NCBI GenBank assembly: GCA_947493945.1
Contig: CANLSR010000006.1
Location: 1 to 64,000 of the forward strand
Length of the DNA: 64,000 nt
Direction: 5' to 3'
Origin: an uncultured bacterium
GTDB taxonomy: Bacteria; Bacteroidota; Rhodothermia; Rhodothermales; Rubricoccaceae
Part shown: one piece after another, positions 45,093 through 53,794 of the stretch
How the letters are laid out: every line of letters starts with the position of its first letter
Numbering within the stretch: the first letter of the stretch is position 1
Made by a program: the position numbers and the translations under genes
The notes under the pieces: model-generated
What the model saw: only the letters and a program-made list of their open reading frames with translations
Told to the model about the DNA's origin: nothing
Databases searched by the model: none

Positions 45093-45625
45093 CGCGCGTC
45101 TACGTCGGGCTGGGCGCCAACGTCGGCGACCGGCTGGCGGCGCTCCGCGGCGCGGCGGCGGCGCTGGGCTCCCGCGCGGACACGTCGGTCGCCGCCGCGA
45201 GCCCGGTCTACGAGACCGAGGCGCTGGTGCCGCCCGGCGCCGAGCCCCAGCCGGACCACCTCAACGCCGTCTTGGCGCTCGACACCGCGCTCACGCCGCT
45301 GGCGTTGCTCCGCGCGCTCCGCGCCGTCGAGCGCGCCGCCGGCCGCGACCACACGGCCCCGCGCTGGTCGGCCCGCCCGCTCGACCTCGACGTGCTCGTC
45401 TACGGCGCCCGCCAGCTGGCCACGCCGGCGCTGACGGTGCCGCACCCTGGCCTCGCCGAGCGCCGGTTCGTGCTCCGCCCCCTGGCCGACCTCGCGCCCG
45501 GCTTGGTGGTCCCGGGCACCGGCCGGACCGTCGCCGACATGCTCGCCGCCACGCCGGACCGCTCGCGCGTCGCCCGCACGGCGCTGGCGCTCACGAGGCC
45601 GGCGTCCACGCCAGGCCCTTGCTAA
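45089..45625 (+). CDS. folK: 6-hydroxymethyl-7,8-dihydropterin pyrophosphokinase
   Basis: 178 residues from GTG 45089, which overlaps the folB stop. HPPK signatures are present: VYVGLGANVGDRLAALR at the N-terminus, RWSARPLDLDVLVYG with the Mg-binding Asp pair, and PHPGLAERRFVLRPLADLAP. It attaches pyrophosphate from ATP to hydroxymethyl-dihydropterin for dihydropteroate synthesis. The last 35 bases overlap the 3' end of the convergent DinB-like gene in another frame. A deoxynucleoside kinase gene close to folK is, from memory, common in Bacteroidota. Confidence 0.94.
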   Translation: MTRVYVGLGANVGDRLAALRGAAAALGSRADTSVAAASPVYETEALVPPGAEPQPDHLNAVLALDTALTPLALLRALRAVERAAGRDHTAPRWSARPLDLDVLVYGARQLATPALTVPHPGLAERRFVLRPLADLAPGLVVPGTGRTVADMLAATPDRSRVARTALALTRPASTPGPC

Positions 45626-46412
45626 AGGACCACAGCGGGCATGGGTCTGGGACGAACGCGCCCAGGGCCTTCATGAGCAGCGCCGCCTCGCCGCGGTGGT
45701 ACACGAGCGGCGTCAGCCCGAACTGGCGGAGCGCGTCGCCGCGCGGGACCTGGGTGACCACCTGGCCGTTGCGCTCCAGCGTCCACGGCGCCCGCAGGTC
45801 GTCGGGGGTCAGCGTGCCGATCAGGCCCTCGACCGACTCGGCGTTGGCCTTGAACGTGGCGATGATCTCGTCGGGGTCGGCAAAGTTGGGGAGGTCGGGC
45901 TCGAAGGCCATCTCGACGCTGTCCAGGTCCAGGATCCACTCGATCCGCGCCACCAGCCGGACCAGGCGGAGCGACAGCGTGCGGAGCGACGGGATCGACG
46001 GGTGCGGCGACCAGTCGAGCGAGGCCGACGGGAGCAGGCGCAGCACGTCGCCCGTCTGGCCCACCTCCACCACCACCTCGCGCAACACCGCCGGCTGCGA
46101 CGGCGGCTCGGGCTGGGCCACGGGCTCTGGGGTGGGCTCGGGCACGGCCGGCTCGGGCACGGCCGGCTGGGAGGCGGGGAACGGCGTGTGGAGGTCGGGG
46201 GACCACGCCTCGACGTCCTCGAACGCGAGCGACTCCCGCCCCTGGTCGATCACCCACGACGCGCCGGACGGCCAGCGGTCGGTGTGCGACACCGAGAAGC
46301 GGGCCACGCGGTCGACGCCGCGGTGCGTCCAGACGCGGACGTCTTGGCCCTGGCGTGGCACCCGGTCGCTCGGGTGGTACCAGCCGGTGGGGAGGGAGGC
46401 GGGGACGGACAC
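45591..46412 (-). CDS. Two-domain protein: N-terminal SH3-like module and C-terminal DinB-like domain
   Basis: 273 residues. The N-terminal 75 residues (TGWYHPSDRVPRQGQDVRVWTHRGVDRVARFS) look like a small beta-barrel module. A Pro/Glu-rich linker with repeated VPEPAVPEP follows. The last 150 residues are a DinB-like helical bundle with TFKANAESVEGLIGTLTPDDL and LTPLVYHRGEAALLMKALG, the usual final metal-binding HRG. The call is from motifs; no enzymatic role can be given. It converges on folK with a 35-bp overlap of coding sequence. Confidence 0.7.
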   Translation of the reverse strand: MSVPASLPTGWYHPSDRVPRQGQDVRVWTHRGVDRVARFSVSHTDRWPSGASWVIDQGRESLAFEDVEAWSPDLHTPFPASQPAVPEPAVPEPTPEPVAQPEPPSQPAVLREVVVEVGQTGDVLRLLPSASLDWSPHPSIPSLRTLSLRLVRLVARIEWILDLDSVEMAFEPDLPNFADPDEIIATFKANAESVEGLIGTLTPDDLRAPWTLERNGQVVTQVPRGDALRQFGLTPLVYHRGEAALLMKALGAFVPDPCPLWSFSKGLAWTPAS

Positions 46413-46558
46413 GGAAAAGCGGGTGGAGCGGACTCAGGATACGGGTATCGGTCGGGACCGGGCCCGCCTACAGTTCGCCCGCGAGGGGCGAGAGAGAAGC
46501 CCCACCCGTCCGCCCGCGCGCGCGATCTTACGGCCCTCCCCCGACTCCGCCGCCCGCC

Positions 46559-47230
46559 ATGCCCGACCCGACCCTGCCCGATCACCTGGGGTACGTCGTC
46601 GTCGAGGGCGTCATCGGCGCCGGCAAGTCGACGCTGGCGCAGATGCTGGCCGCCCGCGCCGGCGGGCGGCTGGTGCTGGAGGAGTTCGAGGAGAACCCGT
46701 TCCTGGGCACGTTCTACCAGGACCGCGACCGTTGGGCGTTCCAGACCCAGCTCGCGTTCCTGGCGAGCCGCTTTAAGCAGCAGAAGGCGCTCGCCGCCCG
46801 CGACCTGTTCCACCGCCACGTCGTGGCGGACTACACGTTCGACAAGGACCGGATCTTCGCCCATGTCACGCTCTCGGGCGACGAGGTCCAGCTCTACGAG
46901 ACGCTGTTCGGCATCATGGAGCCCTCGGCGCCCGTCCCCGACCTGGTGGTGTACCTCCGCTCGTCGGTGGACCGGCTGCTCCACAACGTGGCCCTCCGCG
47001 GGCGGAGCTACGAGGCCGACATGGACCCGGCCTACCTCACCGAGCTGGTGGACGCCTACGACCGCTACTTTTTCCACTACACCAAGAGCCCTCTGCTCAT
47101 CGTCGACGCCTCGCGGATCGACTTCGTGGGGGAGCGGGCCACGTTCGACGAGCTGGTCCGCCAGATCGGCAACGTCCGCGGGGGGACGGCCTACTTCAAC
47201 CCGCCGCGCACCATGCAGCTGGCATTCTAG
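46559..47230 (+). CDS. Deoxynucleoside kinase
   Basis: 223 residues from ATG 46559. The P-loop VVVEGVIGAGKSTLAQML is at residue 13. EEFEENPFLGTFYQDRDRWAFQTQLAFLASRFKQQ carries the catalytic Glu and the substrate-site Trp/Gln. The ERS-like lid appears as ALRGRSYEADM. It phosphorylates deoxynucleosides (deoxyguanosine/deoxyadenosine kinase type) for salvage. A GATCTTACGG box upstream (about 46523) resembles that before surE. The terminal YFNPPRTMQL is typical of the bacterial dGK/dAK group. Confidence 0.9.
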   Translation: MPDPTLPDHLGYVVVEGVIGAGKSTLAQMLAARAGGRLVLEEFEENPFLGTFYQDRDRWAFQTQLAFLASRFKQQKALAARDLFHRHVVADYTFDKDRIFAHVTLSGDEVQLYETLFGIMEPSAPVPDLVVYLRSSVDRLLHNVALRGRSYEADMDPAYLTELVDAYDRYFFHYTKSPLLIVDASRIDFVGERATFDELVRQIGNVRGGTAYFNPPRTMQLAF

Positions 47231-47236
47231 ACCGCC

Positions 47237-47275
47237 CCGCTGGCGGCGGCCCTCGCCGGCGCGCTCCGCCAGCGG
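47237..47275 (+). terminator. 10-bp hairpin after the deoxynucleoside kinase
   Basis: CCGCTGGCGG (47237-47246) pairs with CCGCCAGCGG (47266-47275) with a 19-nt loop, 6 nt past the stop. Paired repeat copy. Confidence 0.55.
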
Positions 47276-47340
47276 TCCGCCTTCGGCCAACGACGTGTGA
47301 ATCCGCCGGGCGCCCCGGGCCGGCCGGGCGCGGCGGGCCG

Positions 47341-47348
47341 TAGCTTGC
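47341..47348 (+). promoter_or_regulatory. Candidate -7 element of carA
   Basis: TAGCTTGC, about 150 nt before carA and upstream of the terminator at 47451, so transcripts from it would have to pass that terminator. Confidence 0.45.
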
Positions 47349-47450
47349 CCCAACCGCCGGACGCCATGCCTACGACTTCGACAGCGGGCCACGCCCCCTG
47401 GATCCTGCCAGCGATCCCCTCCGCTCCGACCCCCGGCCCCGTGGCCGTCC

Positions 47451-47476
47451 AGCCTTCCGTTTGGGAGGCTTTTTTT
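47451..47476 (+). terminator. Intrinsic terminator directly upstream of carA (attenuator candidate)
   Basis: AGCCTTCC (47451-47458) pairs with GGGAGGCT (47463-47470) with one G-U pair and loop GTTT, followed by seven T (47470-47476). It is one of only two canonical intrinsic terminators I found (the other at 60881). It sits 22 nt before the carA ATG and 220 nt after the previous stop, which itself has a hairpin. Confidence 0.85.
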
Positions 47477-47498
47477 ATGCCTGCCTGTTCCGCCACCC

Positions 47499-48644
47499 AT
47501 GACTGAACCCCGCCCCGCCAAGCTCGCGCTCGAAGACGGCACCGTCGTCGCGGGCTACGCCGTCGGCGCGCCCGGCGAGACGACCGGTGAGCTGTGCTTC
47601 AACACGTCGATGAGCGGCTACCAGGAGATCCTGACCGACCCGAGCTATGCCGGCCAGGTGATGTTGATGACGTACCCGCACATCGGCAACTACGGCGCCT
47701 TCGAGGCGGCGACCGAGGCCGACCGGCCGCACGTGGCCGGCCTGGTGGTCCGCCAGCTGTCCGTCGATCCCTCCAACCATGACATGGAGGAGACGCTGGA
47801 CGCCTACCTAGCGCGGCACGGGCTGGTCGGCATCTCGGGCGTCGACACGCGCCGGCTCGTGCGCCACATCCGCCAGCGGGGCGTGATGAACTGCGTGATC
47901 TCGTCGCAGGACTTGGACGACGCGTCGCTGGTGGCCAAGGCGAAGGCCGTGCCGAGCATGGCCGGGCTGGAGCTGGCGAGCGGCGTCGGCGTGGCCGAGG
48001 CATACGACTTCTCGGAGGCGGGCGAGCGGCGCGTGGCGGTCTACGACTACGGCGTCAAGCGCCACATCTTGCAGTCGCTGTCGGCGCTGGGCGCCGCCGT
48101 CCGCGTGTTCCCCGCCGGGATGCCGTTCGCGGACGTGCTGGCGTGGGAGCCCGACGGCGTGTTCTTTTCGAATGGGCCGGGCGACCCGCGCGCCATGCCG
48201 GGAGCCATCGGGACGGCGCGGGAGGCGATCCAGTCCGGCCTGCCGCTGTTCGGGATCTGCCTGGGGCACCAGCTGCTGGCACTCGCTGAGGGCCTGGAGG
48301 TGTACAAGATGAAGGTCGGCCACCGAGGCGCCAACCACCCGGTCCTGAACCTGACCACGGGCCGCGTCGAGATCTCGACCCAGAACCACGGCTTCGCCGT
48401 GCGCGAGGACGGGCTGGCGGGCGTGGCCGAGGTGGAGCACCGGAACCTCAACGACGACACCGTCGAGGGCCTGCGCTACCTCCGCTTCCCCGGCTTCTCG
48501 GTCCAGTACCACCCCGAGGCCTGCCCCGGCCCGCACGACAGCCGCTACCTGTTCGACCAGTTTTTCGAGATGATGGACGCCGCGCCCGCCGAGCGCCACC
48601 GCCAGCCCGCAAGGGAAGGCGTCAGCCAGCCGGTCGATGCCTGA
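47499..48644 (+). CDS. carA: Carbamoyl-phosphate synthase small (glutaminase) subunit
   Basis: 381 residues, full length. The N-terminal domain has LCFNTSMSGYQEILTDPSYAGQ. The class I amidotransferase domain has the nucleophile elbow LFGICLGHQLLALA (Cys), and the His-Glu pair in VQYHPEACPGPHDSRYLF. It supplies ammonia to CarB for carbamoyl phosphate, the precursor of pyrimidines and arginine. The ATG lies 22 nt after an intrinsic terminator, and a nonapeptide frame (47477-47506) overlaps the start. carB is separated from it by a broken gene module. Confidence 0.96.
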   Translation: MTEPRPAKLALEDGTVVAGYAVGAPGETTGELCFNTSMSGYQEILTDPSYAGQVMLMTYPHIGNYGAFEAATEADRPHVAGLVVRQLSVDPSNHDMEETLDAYLARHGLVGISGVDTRRLVRHIRQRGVMNCVISSQDLDDASLVAKAKAVPSMAGLELASGVGVAEAYDFSEAGERRVAVYDYGVKRHILQSLSALGAAVRVFPAGMPFADVLAWEPDGVFFSNGPGDPRAMPGAIGTAREAIQSGLPLFGICLGHQLLALAEGLEVYKMKVGHRGANHPVLNLTTGRVEISTQNHGFAVREDGLAGVAEVEHRNLNDDTVEGLRYLRFPGFSVQYHPEACPGPHDSRYLFDQFFEMMDAAPAERHRQPAREGVSQPVDA

Positions 48645-48877
48645 GACGCCGCCACCCGACCCGCGCGACGTGATCCGCAAGACCGTCGGCCGCGACCGCC
48701 AGCGGACGCCGCTCGAAATCGCCCGCAGGCTCCAGGGGCGGCACCGCGCGCTTGGGCTCCCCGTCCACCTCCCCTCCGACCATGTCCGAAAGTGTGTTGG
48801 TCGCCCTCGCCCGCGCTGACGTCGACGCCATCGTGGTCGGCGGGCTGGCCGTCGCCTACGCCGGATACCCCCGGTAG
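48637..48877 (+). pseudogene. Remnant of a two-gene nucleotidyltransferase (MNT/AbiEii-like) module
   Basis: Two short frames follow carA. The first (48637-48819, overlapping the carA stop) reads DPRDVIRKTVGRDRQRTPLEI and resembles small partner proteins of such modules. The second (48782-48877) encodes only 31 residues, containing LARADVDAIVVGGLAVAYAGYPR. That is the opening of MNT/DUF6036-type nucleotidyltransferases, where VGGLAVAYHGYPRAT-like runs precede the catalytic D.D. It stops right there, before any catalytic Asp. I read it as a decayed toxin-antitoxin-like pair. Confidence 0.55.
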
Positions 48878-48964
48878 CGAGGCCAACCTCCGACCAGGCG
48901 GACGCCGCGGCTCTGCGCGCGATCCTGGCCGGTCTCCCTCCTGATCCCTCTTCTCCGTAACGCC

Positions 48965-49186
48965 ATGCCCCTCGAACGCAAAGCCCTCGTCGTCACCCAC
49001 ACGCCCGGCGACACCGCCAGCGGCGCAGCCGACGCGCTCACCGACCTGCTCAACGACGACTGGCGGATCGTCTCGACGACGGCCATGGGCGGCGCCGGCG
49101 GCACGGACGGCCCGGCCCAGTTCGCCGCGCTCGTCGTGGTCGAACGTCAGGAAAAGAAGGCCACCGCCGGATTCGGTACCGGTTGA
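48965..49186 (+). CDS. Small hypothetical protein (73 aa)
   Basis: 73 residues, with no signal peptide. The pattern [20 protein letters not shown] and [13 protein letters not shown] suggests a compact beta-alpha-beta fold like small conserved proteins of Bacteroidota whose function is unknown. It lies between the nucleotidyltransferase remnant and carB, about 100 nt before carB. Its good codon use and the balanced hydrophobic pattern support coding. No motif that would reveal an activity. Confidence 0.6.
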   Translation: MPLERKALVVTHTPGDTASGAADALTDLLNDDWRIVSTTAMGGAGGTDGPAQFAALVVVERQEKKATAGFGTG

Positions 49187-49290
49187 ACGCGCGGGGTCGG
49201 CTGTGCGGCGTGCGGACGCAGCCTCCCGCGCCGCGCCACCTGACCCATCCCGAGCCTTCCACGCCGAACCTTTCACGTTCAACATCCCGA

Positions 49291-52137
49291 ATGCCCAAGC
49301 GCACCGACATCGAGACCATCCTGCTCATCGGCTCCGGCCCCATCGTGATCGGGCAGGCGTGTGAGTTCGACTACTCCGGCACCCAGGCCGCGCGCGCGCT
49401 CCGCGCCGAGGGCTACCGCGTGGTCCTGGTCAACTCCAACCCGGCCACCATCATGACCGACCCTATGATGGCGGACGCGGTCTACCTCCAGGAGCTCACG
49501 CCGGCCTCCATCAAGGAGATCGTCGCCAAGGAGCGGCCCGACGCCGTGCTCCCGACGATGGGTGGCCAGACGGCCCTCAACCTCGCCGACACGCTCCACC
49601 AGCAGGGCTACTGGGAGCGCGAGGGGATCGACGTGATCGGCGTCGACATCGACGCGATCCACATCACCGAGGACCGCCAGGCGTTTCGGGACCTGATGGA
49701 GTCCATCGGGTTGGACCAGGCGCGCAGCCGAGTCGCCAAGTCGCTCTTGGAAGCCAAAGAGATCGCCCAGGAGCTGGCGGATGGACAGGGCTTCCGGCCC
49801 GTCGTGCTCCGGCCGAGCTTTACGATGGGCGGCGCCGGCGGCGGCATCATCTGGAAGGCCGACGACTTTGACCGGATGGTCTCGCGCGGGCTGGAGCTGT
49901 CGCCGGTCCACGAGGTGCTGGTCGAGGAGTGCCTGTTCGGGTGGAAAGAGTTCGAGCTGGAGCTCTTGCGCGACGCCAACGACAACGTGGTGATCGTGTG
50001 CTCCATCGAGAACCTGGACCCGATGGGCGTCCACACCGGCGACAGCGTGACCGTGGCGCCCCAACAGACGCTGACGGACCCGCAGTACCAAGGCATGCGC
50101 GACGCCGCGATTCGGGCGATGCGCTCCATCGGGACGTTCGCGGGCGGCTGCAACATCCAGTTCGCCGTGGACCCCAAGACAGGACGGCTGGTGGTGATCG
50201 AGATCAACCCGCGCGTGAGCCGGTCTTCGGCGCTGGCGTCCAAGGCGACCGGCTACCCGATTGCCAAGGTCGCCGCCCGGCTGGCGGTGGGCTACACGCT
50301 GGACGAGTTGCCCAACGAGATCACGGGCACCTCAGCCTGCTTCGAGCCGGCGCTGGACTACGTGGTGACCAAGATCCCGCGCTGGAATTTCGACAAGTTC
50401 GAGGGCGTCGACGAGGCCCTGACGACCCAGATGAAGGCCGTCGGCGAGGTGATGGCGATTGGCCGCACGTTCACCGAGTCCATCCAGAAGGCCTTCCAGA
50501 GCCTGGAGCAGGGCTTCGCCGGCCTGGGTGCCGACCGCGAGTTGCCCGACCGCCAGCTCGTCCGCGACCGGCTGGCGACGCCCTACTGGGACCGGCTGCT
50601 GCACATCCGCAACGCCTTCCGGCTGGGCGCCTCGGTCGCCGAGATCCACGACGTGACGAAAGTCGACCCGTGGTTTCTGCACCAGGTCCAGGACCTGGTG
50701 GCGCTGGAGCGCGAGACCGAGGGCACGCCGCTGGCGGAGCTCGGCCGCGAGCGCCTGCTGACGCTGAAGCAGCACGGGTTTTCGGACGTCCAGGTTGGCT
50801 GGCTCACCGAGTCCGAGCCCGACGCCGTCCGCGAGGTCCGCCAGTCGCTCGGTCTAGCGCCCACGTTCCGCGTGGTCGACACGTGTGCCGGCGAGTTCGA
50901 GGCGCAGACGCCGTACTTCTACTCGACGTACGACCAGGGCGAGAACGAGTCGGTGCGGAGCGACCGGGACAAGGTGCTGATCCTGGGCTCGGGTCCCAAC
51001 CGGATCGGGCAGGGCATCGAGTTCGACTACTCGTGCGTCCACGGCGTGCTCGCGGCCCAGGAGATGGGCTACGAGGCCGTCCTCATCAACTGCAACCCGG
51101 AGACGGTCTCGACCGACTTCGACGTGGCGGACAAGCTCTACTTCGAGCCGGTGTTCTGGGAGCGCGTCCAGGACGTGATTGACCTGGAAGGGCCGGCCGG
51201 CGTGATGGTCCAGCTGGGCGGGCAGACGGCGCTCAAGCTGGCGCGCAACCTGCTGGCGGCCGGCGTGCCGCTGTTCGGGACGCCGTTCGAGAACATGGAC
51301 CTGGCCGAGGACCGGGGCAAGTTCTCGGCCGTGCTGGAAGAGCTGGACATCCCGTTCCCGCCCTATGGGATGGCGCGTTCGGTGGAGGAAGCGGTCGAGG
51401 TGGCGGAATCCATCGGATACCCGATCTTGGTCAGGCCGAGCTATGTCCTTGGGGGACAGGGCATGCGCATCGCCATCAACAAGGACGAGGTGGCGGACTA
51501 CGTCGCGAACGTGCTCCAACTCTTCCCCGACAACGAGGTGTTGCTGGACCTTTTCCTGGAGAACGCCATCGAGGTGGACGTCGACTGCCTGTCGGACGGC
51601 GACGAGGTCTGGATCGCGGGCGTGATGCAGCACATCGAGCCGGCCGGCGTCCACTCGGGCGACTCGACGGCCGTGATCCCGCCGTTCTCGCTGGCGGACG
51701 AGACCGTCGAGACGATCAAGGAGACCGTGCGCCGGATCGCGACGCGCCTGGGCGTGGTGGGCCTGATGAACACCCAGCTGGCGGTCCAGACGAAGGACGG
51801 CGAGGACCACGTCTACGTGATCGAGGCCAACCCGCGCGCCAGCCGGACGGTCCCGTTCGTGGCCAAGGCGACGGGCGTGCCCATCGCCCGCATCGGCGCC
51901 AAGCTGATGCTGGGCGCCAAGCTGGAGAGCTTCCGCCAGTCGGGCGCGCTCGAGTCGTCGCTGGTCGGGTTCGCGGTCAAGGAGCCCGTGTTCTCGTGGG
52001 ACAAGTTCCCGGAGGTGACCAAGGAGCTCGGGCCGGAGATGAAGTCGACCGGCGAGGCCATCGCCTTCGTGGACGACATCACCGACGACCACATCTCGAA
52101 GCCGTACGAGATGCGCAACCTGTACCTGTCGCGGTAG
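49291..52137 (+). CDS. carB: Carbamoyl-phosphate synthase large subunit, without the MGS allosteric domain
   Basis: 948 residues from ATG 49291. Both ATP-grasp halves are complete: first half [19 protein letters not shown] and ...GGAGGGIIW; second half [20 protein letters not shown] and [12 protein letters not shown]. It ends [20 protein letters not shown]...LSR, where the E. coli protein (1073 aa) continues with the MGS-like domain that binds UMP, IMP and ornithine. It makes carbamoyl phosphate with CarA. Loss of the domain implies a different mode of feedback control. Confidence 0.95.
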   Translation: MPKRTDIETILLIGSGPIVIGQACEFDYSGTQAARALRAEGYRVVLVNSNPATIMTDPMMADAVYLQELTPASIKEIVAKERPDAVLPTMGGQTALNLADTLHQQGYWEREGIDVIGVDIDAIHITEDRQAFRDLMESIGLDQARSRVAKSLLEAKEIAQELADGQGFRPVVLRPSFTMGGAGGGIIWKADDFDRMVSRGLELSPVHEVLVEECLFGWKEFELELLRDANDNVVIVCSIENLDPMGVHTGDSVTVAPQQTLTDPQYQGMRDAAIRAMRSIGTFAGGCNIQFAVDPKTGRLVVIEINPRVSRSSALASKATGYPIAKVAARLAVGYTLDELPNEITGTSACFEPALDYVVTKIPRWNFDKFEGVDEALTTQMKAVGEVMAIGRTFTESIQKAFQSLEQGFAGLGADRELPDRQLVRDRLATPYWDRLLHIRNAFRLGASVAEIHDVTKVDPWFLHQVQDLVALERETEGTPLAELGRERLLTLKQHGFSDVQVGWLTESEPDAVREVRQSLGLAPTFRVVDTCAGEFEAQTPYFYSTYDQGENESVRSDRDKVLILGSGPNRIGQGIEFDYSCVHGVLAAQEMGYEAVLINCNPETVSTDFDVADKLYFEPVFWERVQDVIDLEGPAGVMVQLGGQTALKLARNLLAAGVPLFGTPFENMDLAEDRGKFSAVLEELDIPFPPYGMARSVEEAVEVAESIGYPILVRPSYVLGGQGMRIAINKDEVADYVANVLQLFPDNEVLLDLFLENAIEVDVDCLSDGDEVWIAGVMQHIEPAGVHSGDSTAVIPPFSLADETVETIKETVRRIATRLGVVGLMNTQLAVQTKDGEDHVYVIEANPRASRTVPFVAKATGVPIARIGAKLMLGAKLESFRQSGALESSLVGFAVKEPVFSWDKFPEVTKELGPEMKSTGEAIAFVDDITDDHISKPYEMRNLYLSR

Positions 52138-52154
52138 CCGATTCCGGTTCTCGC

Positions 52155-52179
52155 CCCGCTGGCGCCGACCGCCAGCGGG
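52155..52179 (+). terminator. 10-bp hairpin after carB
   Basis: CCCGCTGGCG (52155-52164) pairs with CGCCAGCGGG (52170-52179) around CCGAC. A single CCGCCAGC copy follows at about 52220. Paired repeat copy. Confidence 0.6.
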
Positions 52180-52283
52180 ACGTGGACGGTCCCGGTCTGC
52201 GGCACAGCGTGGGGCCGCTCCGCCAGCGGGAGGTGAACGTTTCGGGCCGGCGGTCATTCAAGCCGCTCCCCACGCCCGAGCCC

Positions 52284-52574
52284 ATGACCCCCGACAACCC
52301 GACTCCCGACGACGCGGCCGACCGGCCCGAGACCTTCGAGACCGATCCGGAGGTGTCCGAGGGCGAGGCGCCCCAGGCGATGGGCCTGTTCGTAGAGGCG
52401 ACCGAGCCGGACACCCACCTCGACCCCAGCAACCCCGCCTTCGACCGGGTCCAGGACGCGAAGGCCATCGAGGCCGAGTACCCGGCCGAGTACAACCGCC
52501 GCTACGTCAAGGAGCACGGCGACCACCACGGGCACGCGCCGACCGAGGGGCCCGACGCGGAGCCGAGGCCGTAG
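52284..52574 (+). CDS. Small acidic hypothetical protein (96 aa)
   Basis: 96 residues from ATG 52284. It is very acidic (TFETDPEVSEGEAPQAMGLF, DTHLDPSNPAFDRVQDAKAI) with a His-rich C-terminus (EHGDHHGHA). There is no signal peptide and probably little fixed structure in the first 40 residues. The middle (YPAEYNRRYVKEHGDHHGH) could bind metal. I do not recognise the family. It sits between carB and a secreted protein gene with no evident link to either. Confidence 0.6.
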   Translation: MTPDNPTPDDAADRPETFETDPEVSEGEAPQAMGLFVEATEPDTHLDPSNPAFDRVQDAKAIEAEYPAEYNRRYVKEHGDHHGHAPTEGPDAEPRP

Positions 52575-52597
52575 GTGCGATCTGACCGCGCGCTCCG

Positions 52598-53794
52598 TTG
52601 ACCCGTCGTCTCCCCCCGATCCGCGTGCGCGTTGCCCCGGCCGTCTCGCTGCTGCTCTGTCTCGCCGTCTCGGCGTGGCCCGCCGCTCCGGCGTTGGCCC
52701 AGAGCCGGCTCCAGATCCGCGCCGCCGTCACGCCGGACGCGGCCGGCGACACGGCCGGGATGCGCCGCGAGTCGGTGGCCACGGCGCCCGACCGCGAGGT
52801 CTGGGTGGGGCCGGTGGTGATGGACCTGGCGCCGTCGAGCATCCGCACGGTCGGGCTCGAGCTCGACCGTGACGGCACCGCCGCGCTGTCGGTGTGGCTC
52901 TCGGACCGGGCCGGCGCCGAGTTCGAGGCCCTGACCGCGGCCTCGGTCGGGCGCGCGCTAGCGGTGGTGTGGGACGGCCAGGTGCTGGCGGCGGCGGTCG
53001 TCGAGTCGGCCATCCCCAACGGGATGGTGATGGTCACGGGCCTGGAGGCCGCCGAGGCCGAGCGGCTGGCGGACGCGCTCCGCCGGGCGACGGAGGACCC
53101 GCAGGCGCGCGCTGGGGGCGCGCCCGAGCCGGAAGACTGGGGGCCGGCCTCCGGCCCGACCGGCCAGCCGTCGCGGACCCCGGTTCCGGGGTCGGGCGTC
53201 CCGTCCCGGCCGCCGCTCCGCCTCGACCCGCCACCGGGCCTCGGCTCCTCGGCCTACGAGCCGGCCGCTCCTGCGCCTGCGACGTCCGCCCCGACAGGGC
53301 CGGCCCCGGCGTCGCCCGCCCCCACGTCAGCCGCCAGCGGCGCGGCGCAGGGGTTCGTGGGCGCCGTCGCCCGGCGCGACTGGCGCACGGTCGCCCGGTC
53401 GCTCCACCCCGACGCGCTCCGGTCGGTCCGCCTCAACGCCCCCGGCCTCTTGCGGCTCGACGGCGGCGCGGTCAGGGTGGAGGACGGGACCGGGGAGGTC
53501 TCGTTCGCCGCCGCCGACGCGCTCGGAGGCGCGCCCCGGTCCAGTCGACTGGCGGACCTGGGGGACGAAGACGTGGCGGTCCTCTACCTTGCCGCGCTCG
53601 ACGCGCTCGGCGTGTGGGGGGCGCCCGTCGCCTTCCGCGAGGTCGTCGGAGAGGTCCCCGACGGGGGCCGGCTCCACGTCGTCATGCGGTCGCCGACGGT
53701 CCCCGCCGGCGTGTCCGAACTGACCGTCGTGACGCTGGCGCGGGACGCGAGCGGCACCTGGCGGCCTCTCCTCACCCAACCCCAAGGCTTCTGA
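52598..53794 (+). CDS. Secreted protein with a stand-alone SecD P1-head-like domain
   Basis: 398 residues from TTG 52598; GTG 52625 is an equally good in-frame start. A signal peptide (AVSLLLCLAVSAWPAAPALA) precedes a domain (about 65-170) with TVGLELDRDGTAALSVWL, FEALTAASVGRALAVVWDGQVL and AERLADALRRA. This is the order seen in the P1 head of SecD, which helps pull proteins across the membrane. Here it has no membrane helices. A Pro/Ala-rich linker and an NTF2/SnoaL-like C-terminal domain (FVGAVARRDWRTVARSLHPDAL) follow. It is coupled to the next lipoprotein gene by ATGA. Confidence 0.72.
   Translation: MTRRLPPIRVRVAPAVSLLLCLAVSAWPAAPALAQSRLQIRAAVTPDAAGDTAGMRRESVATAPDREVWVGPVVMDLAPSSIRTVGLELDRDGTAALSVWLSDRAGAEFEALTAASVGRALAVVWDGQVLAAAVVESAIPNGMVMVTGLEAAEAERLADALRRATEDPQARAGGAPEPEDWGPASGPTGQPSRTPVPGSGVPSRPPLRLDPPPGLGSSAYEPAAPAPATSAPTGPAPASPAPTSAASGAAQGFVGAVARRDWRTVARSLHPDALRSVRLNAPGLLRLDGGAVRVEDGTGEVSFAAADALGGAPRSSRLADLGDEDVAVLYLAALDALGVWGAPVAFREVVGEVPDGGRLHVVMRSPTVPAGVSELTVVTLARDASGTWRPLLTQPQGF

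Noticed and set aside
47366..47506. carA leader peptide (46 codons) controlling attenuation by codon content
   Set aside because: No run of regulatory codons and no alternative hairpin set typical of leader-peptide attenuators. The terminator itself is kept as a finding.
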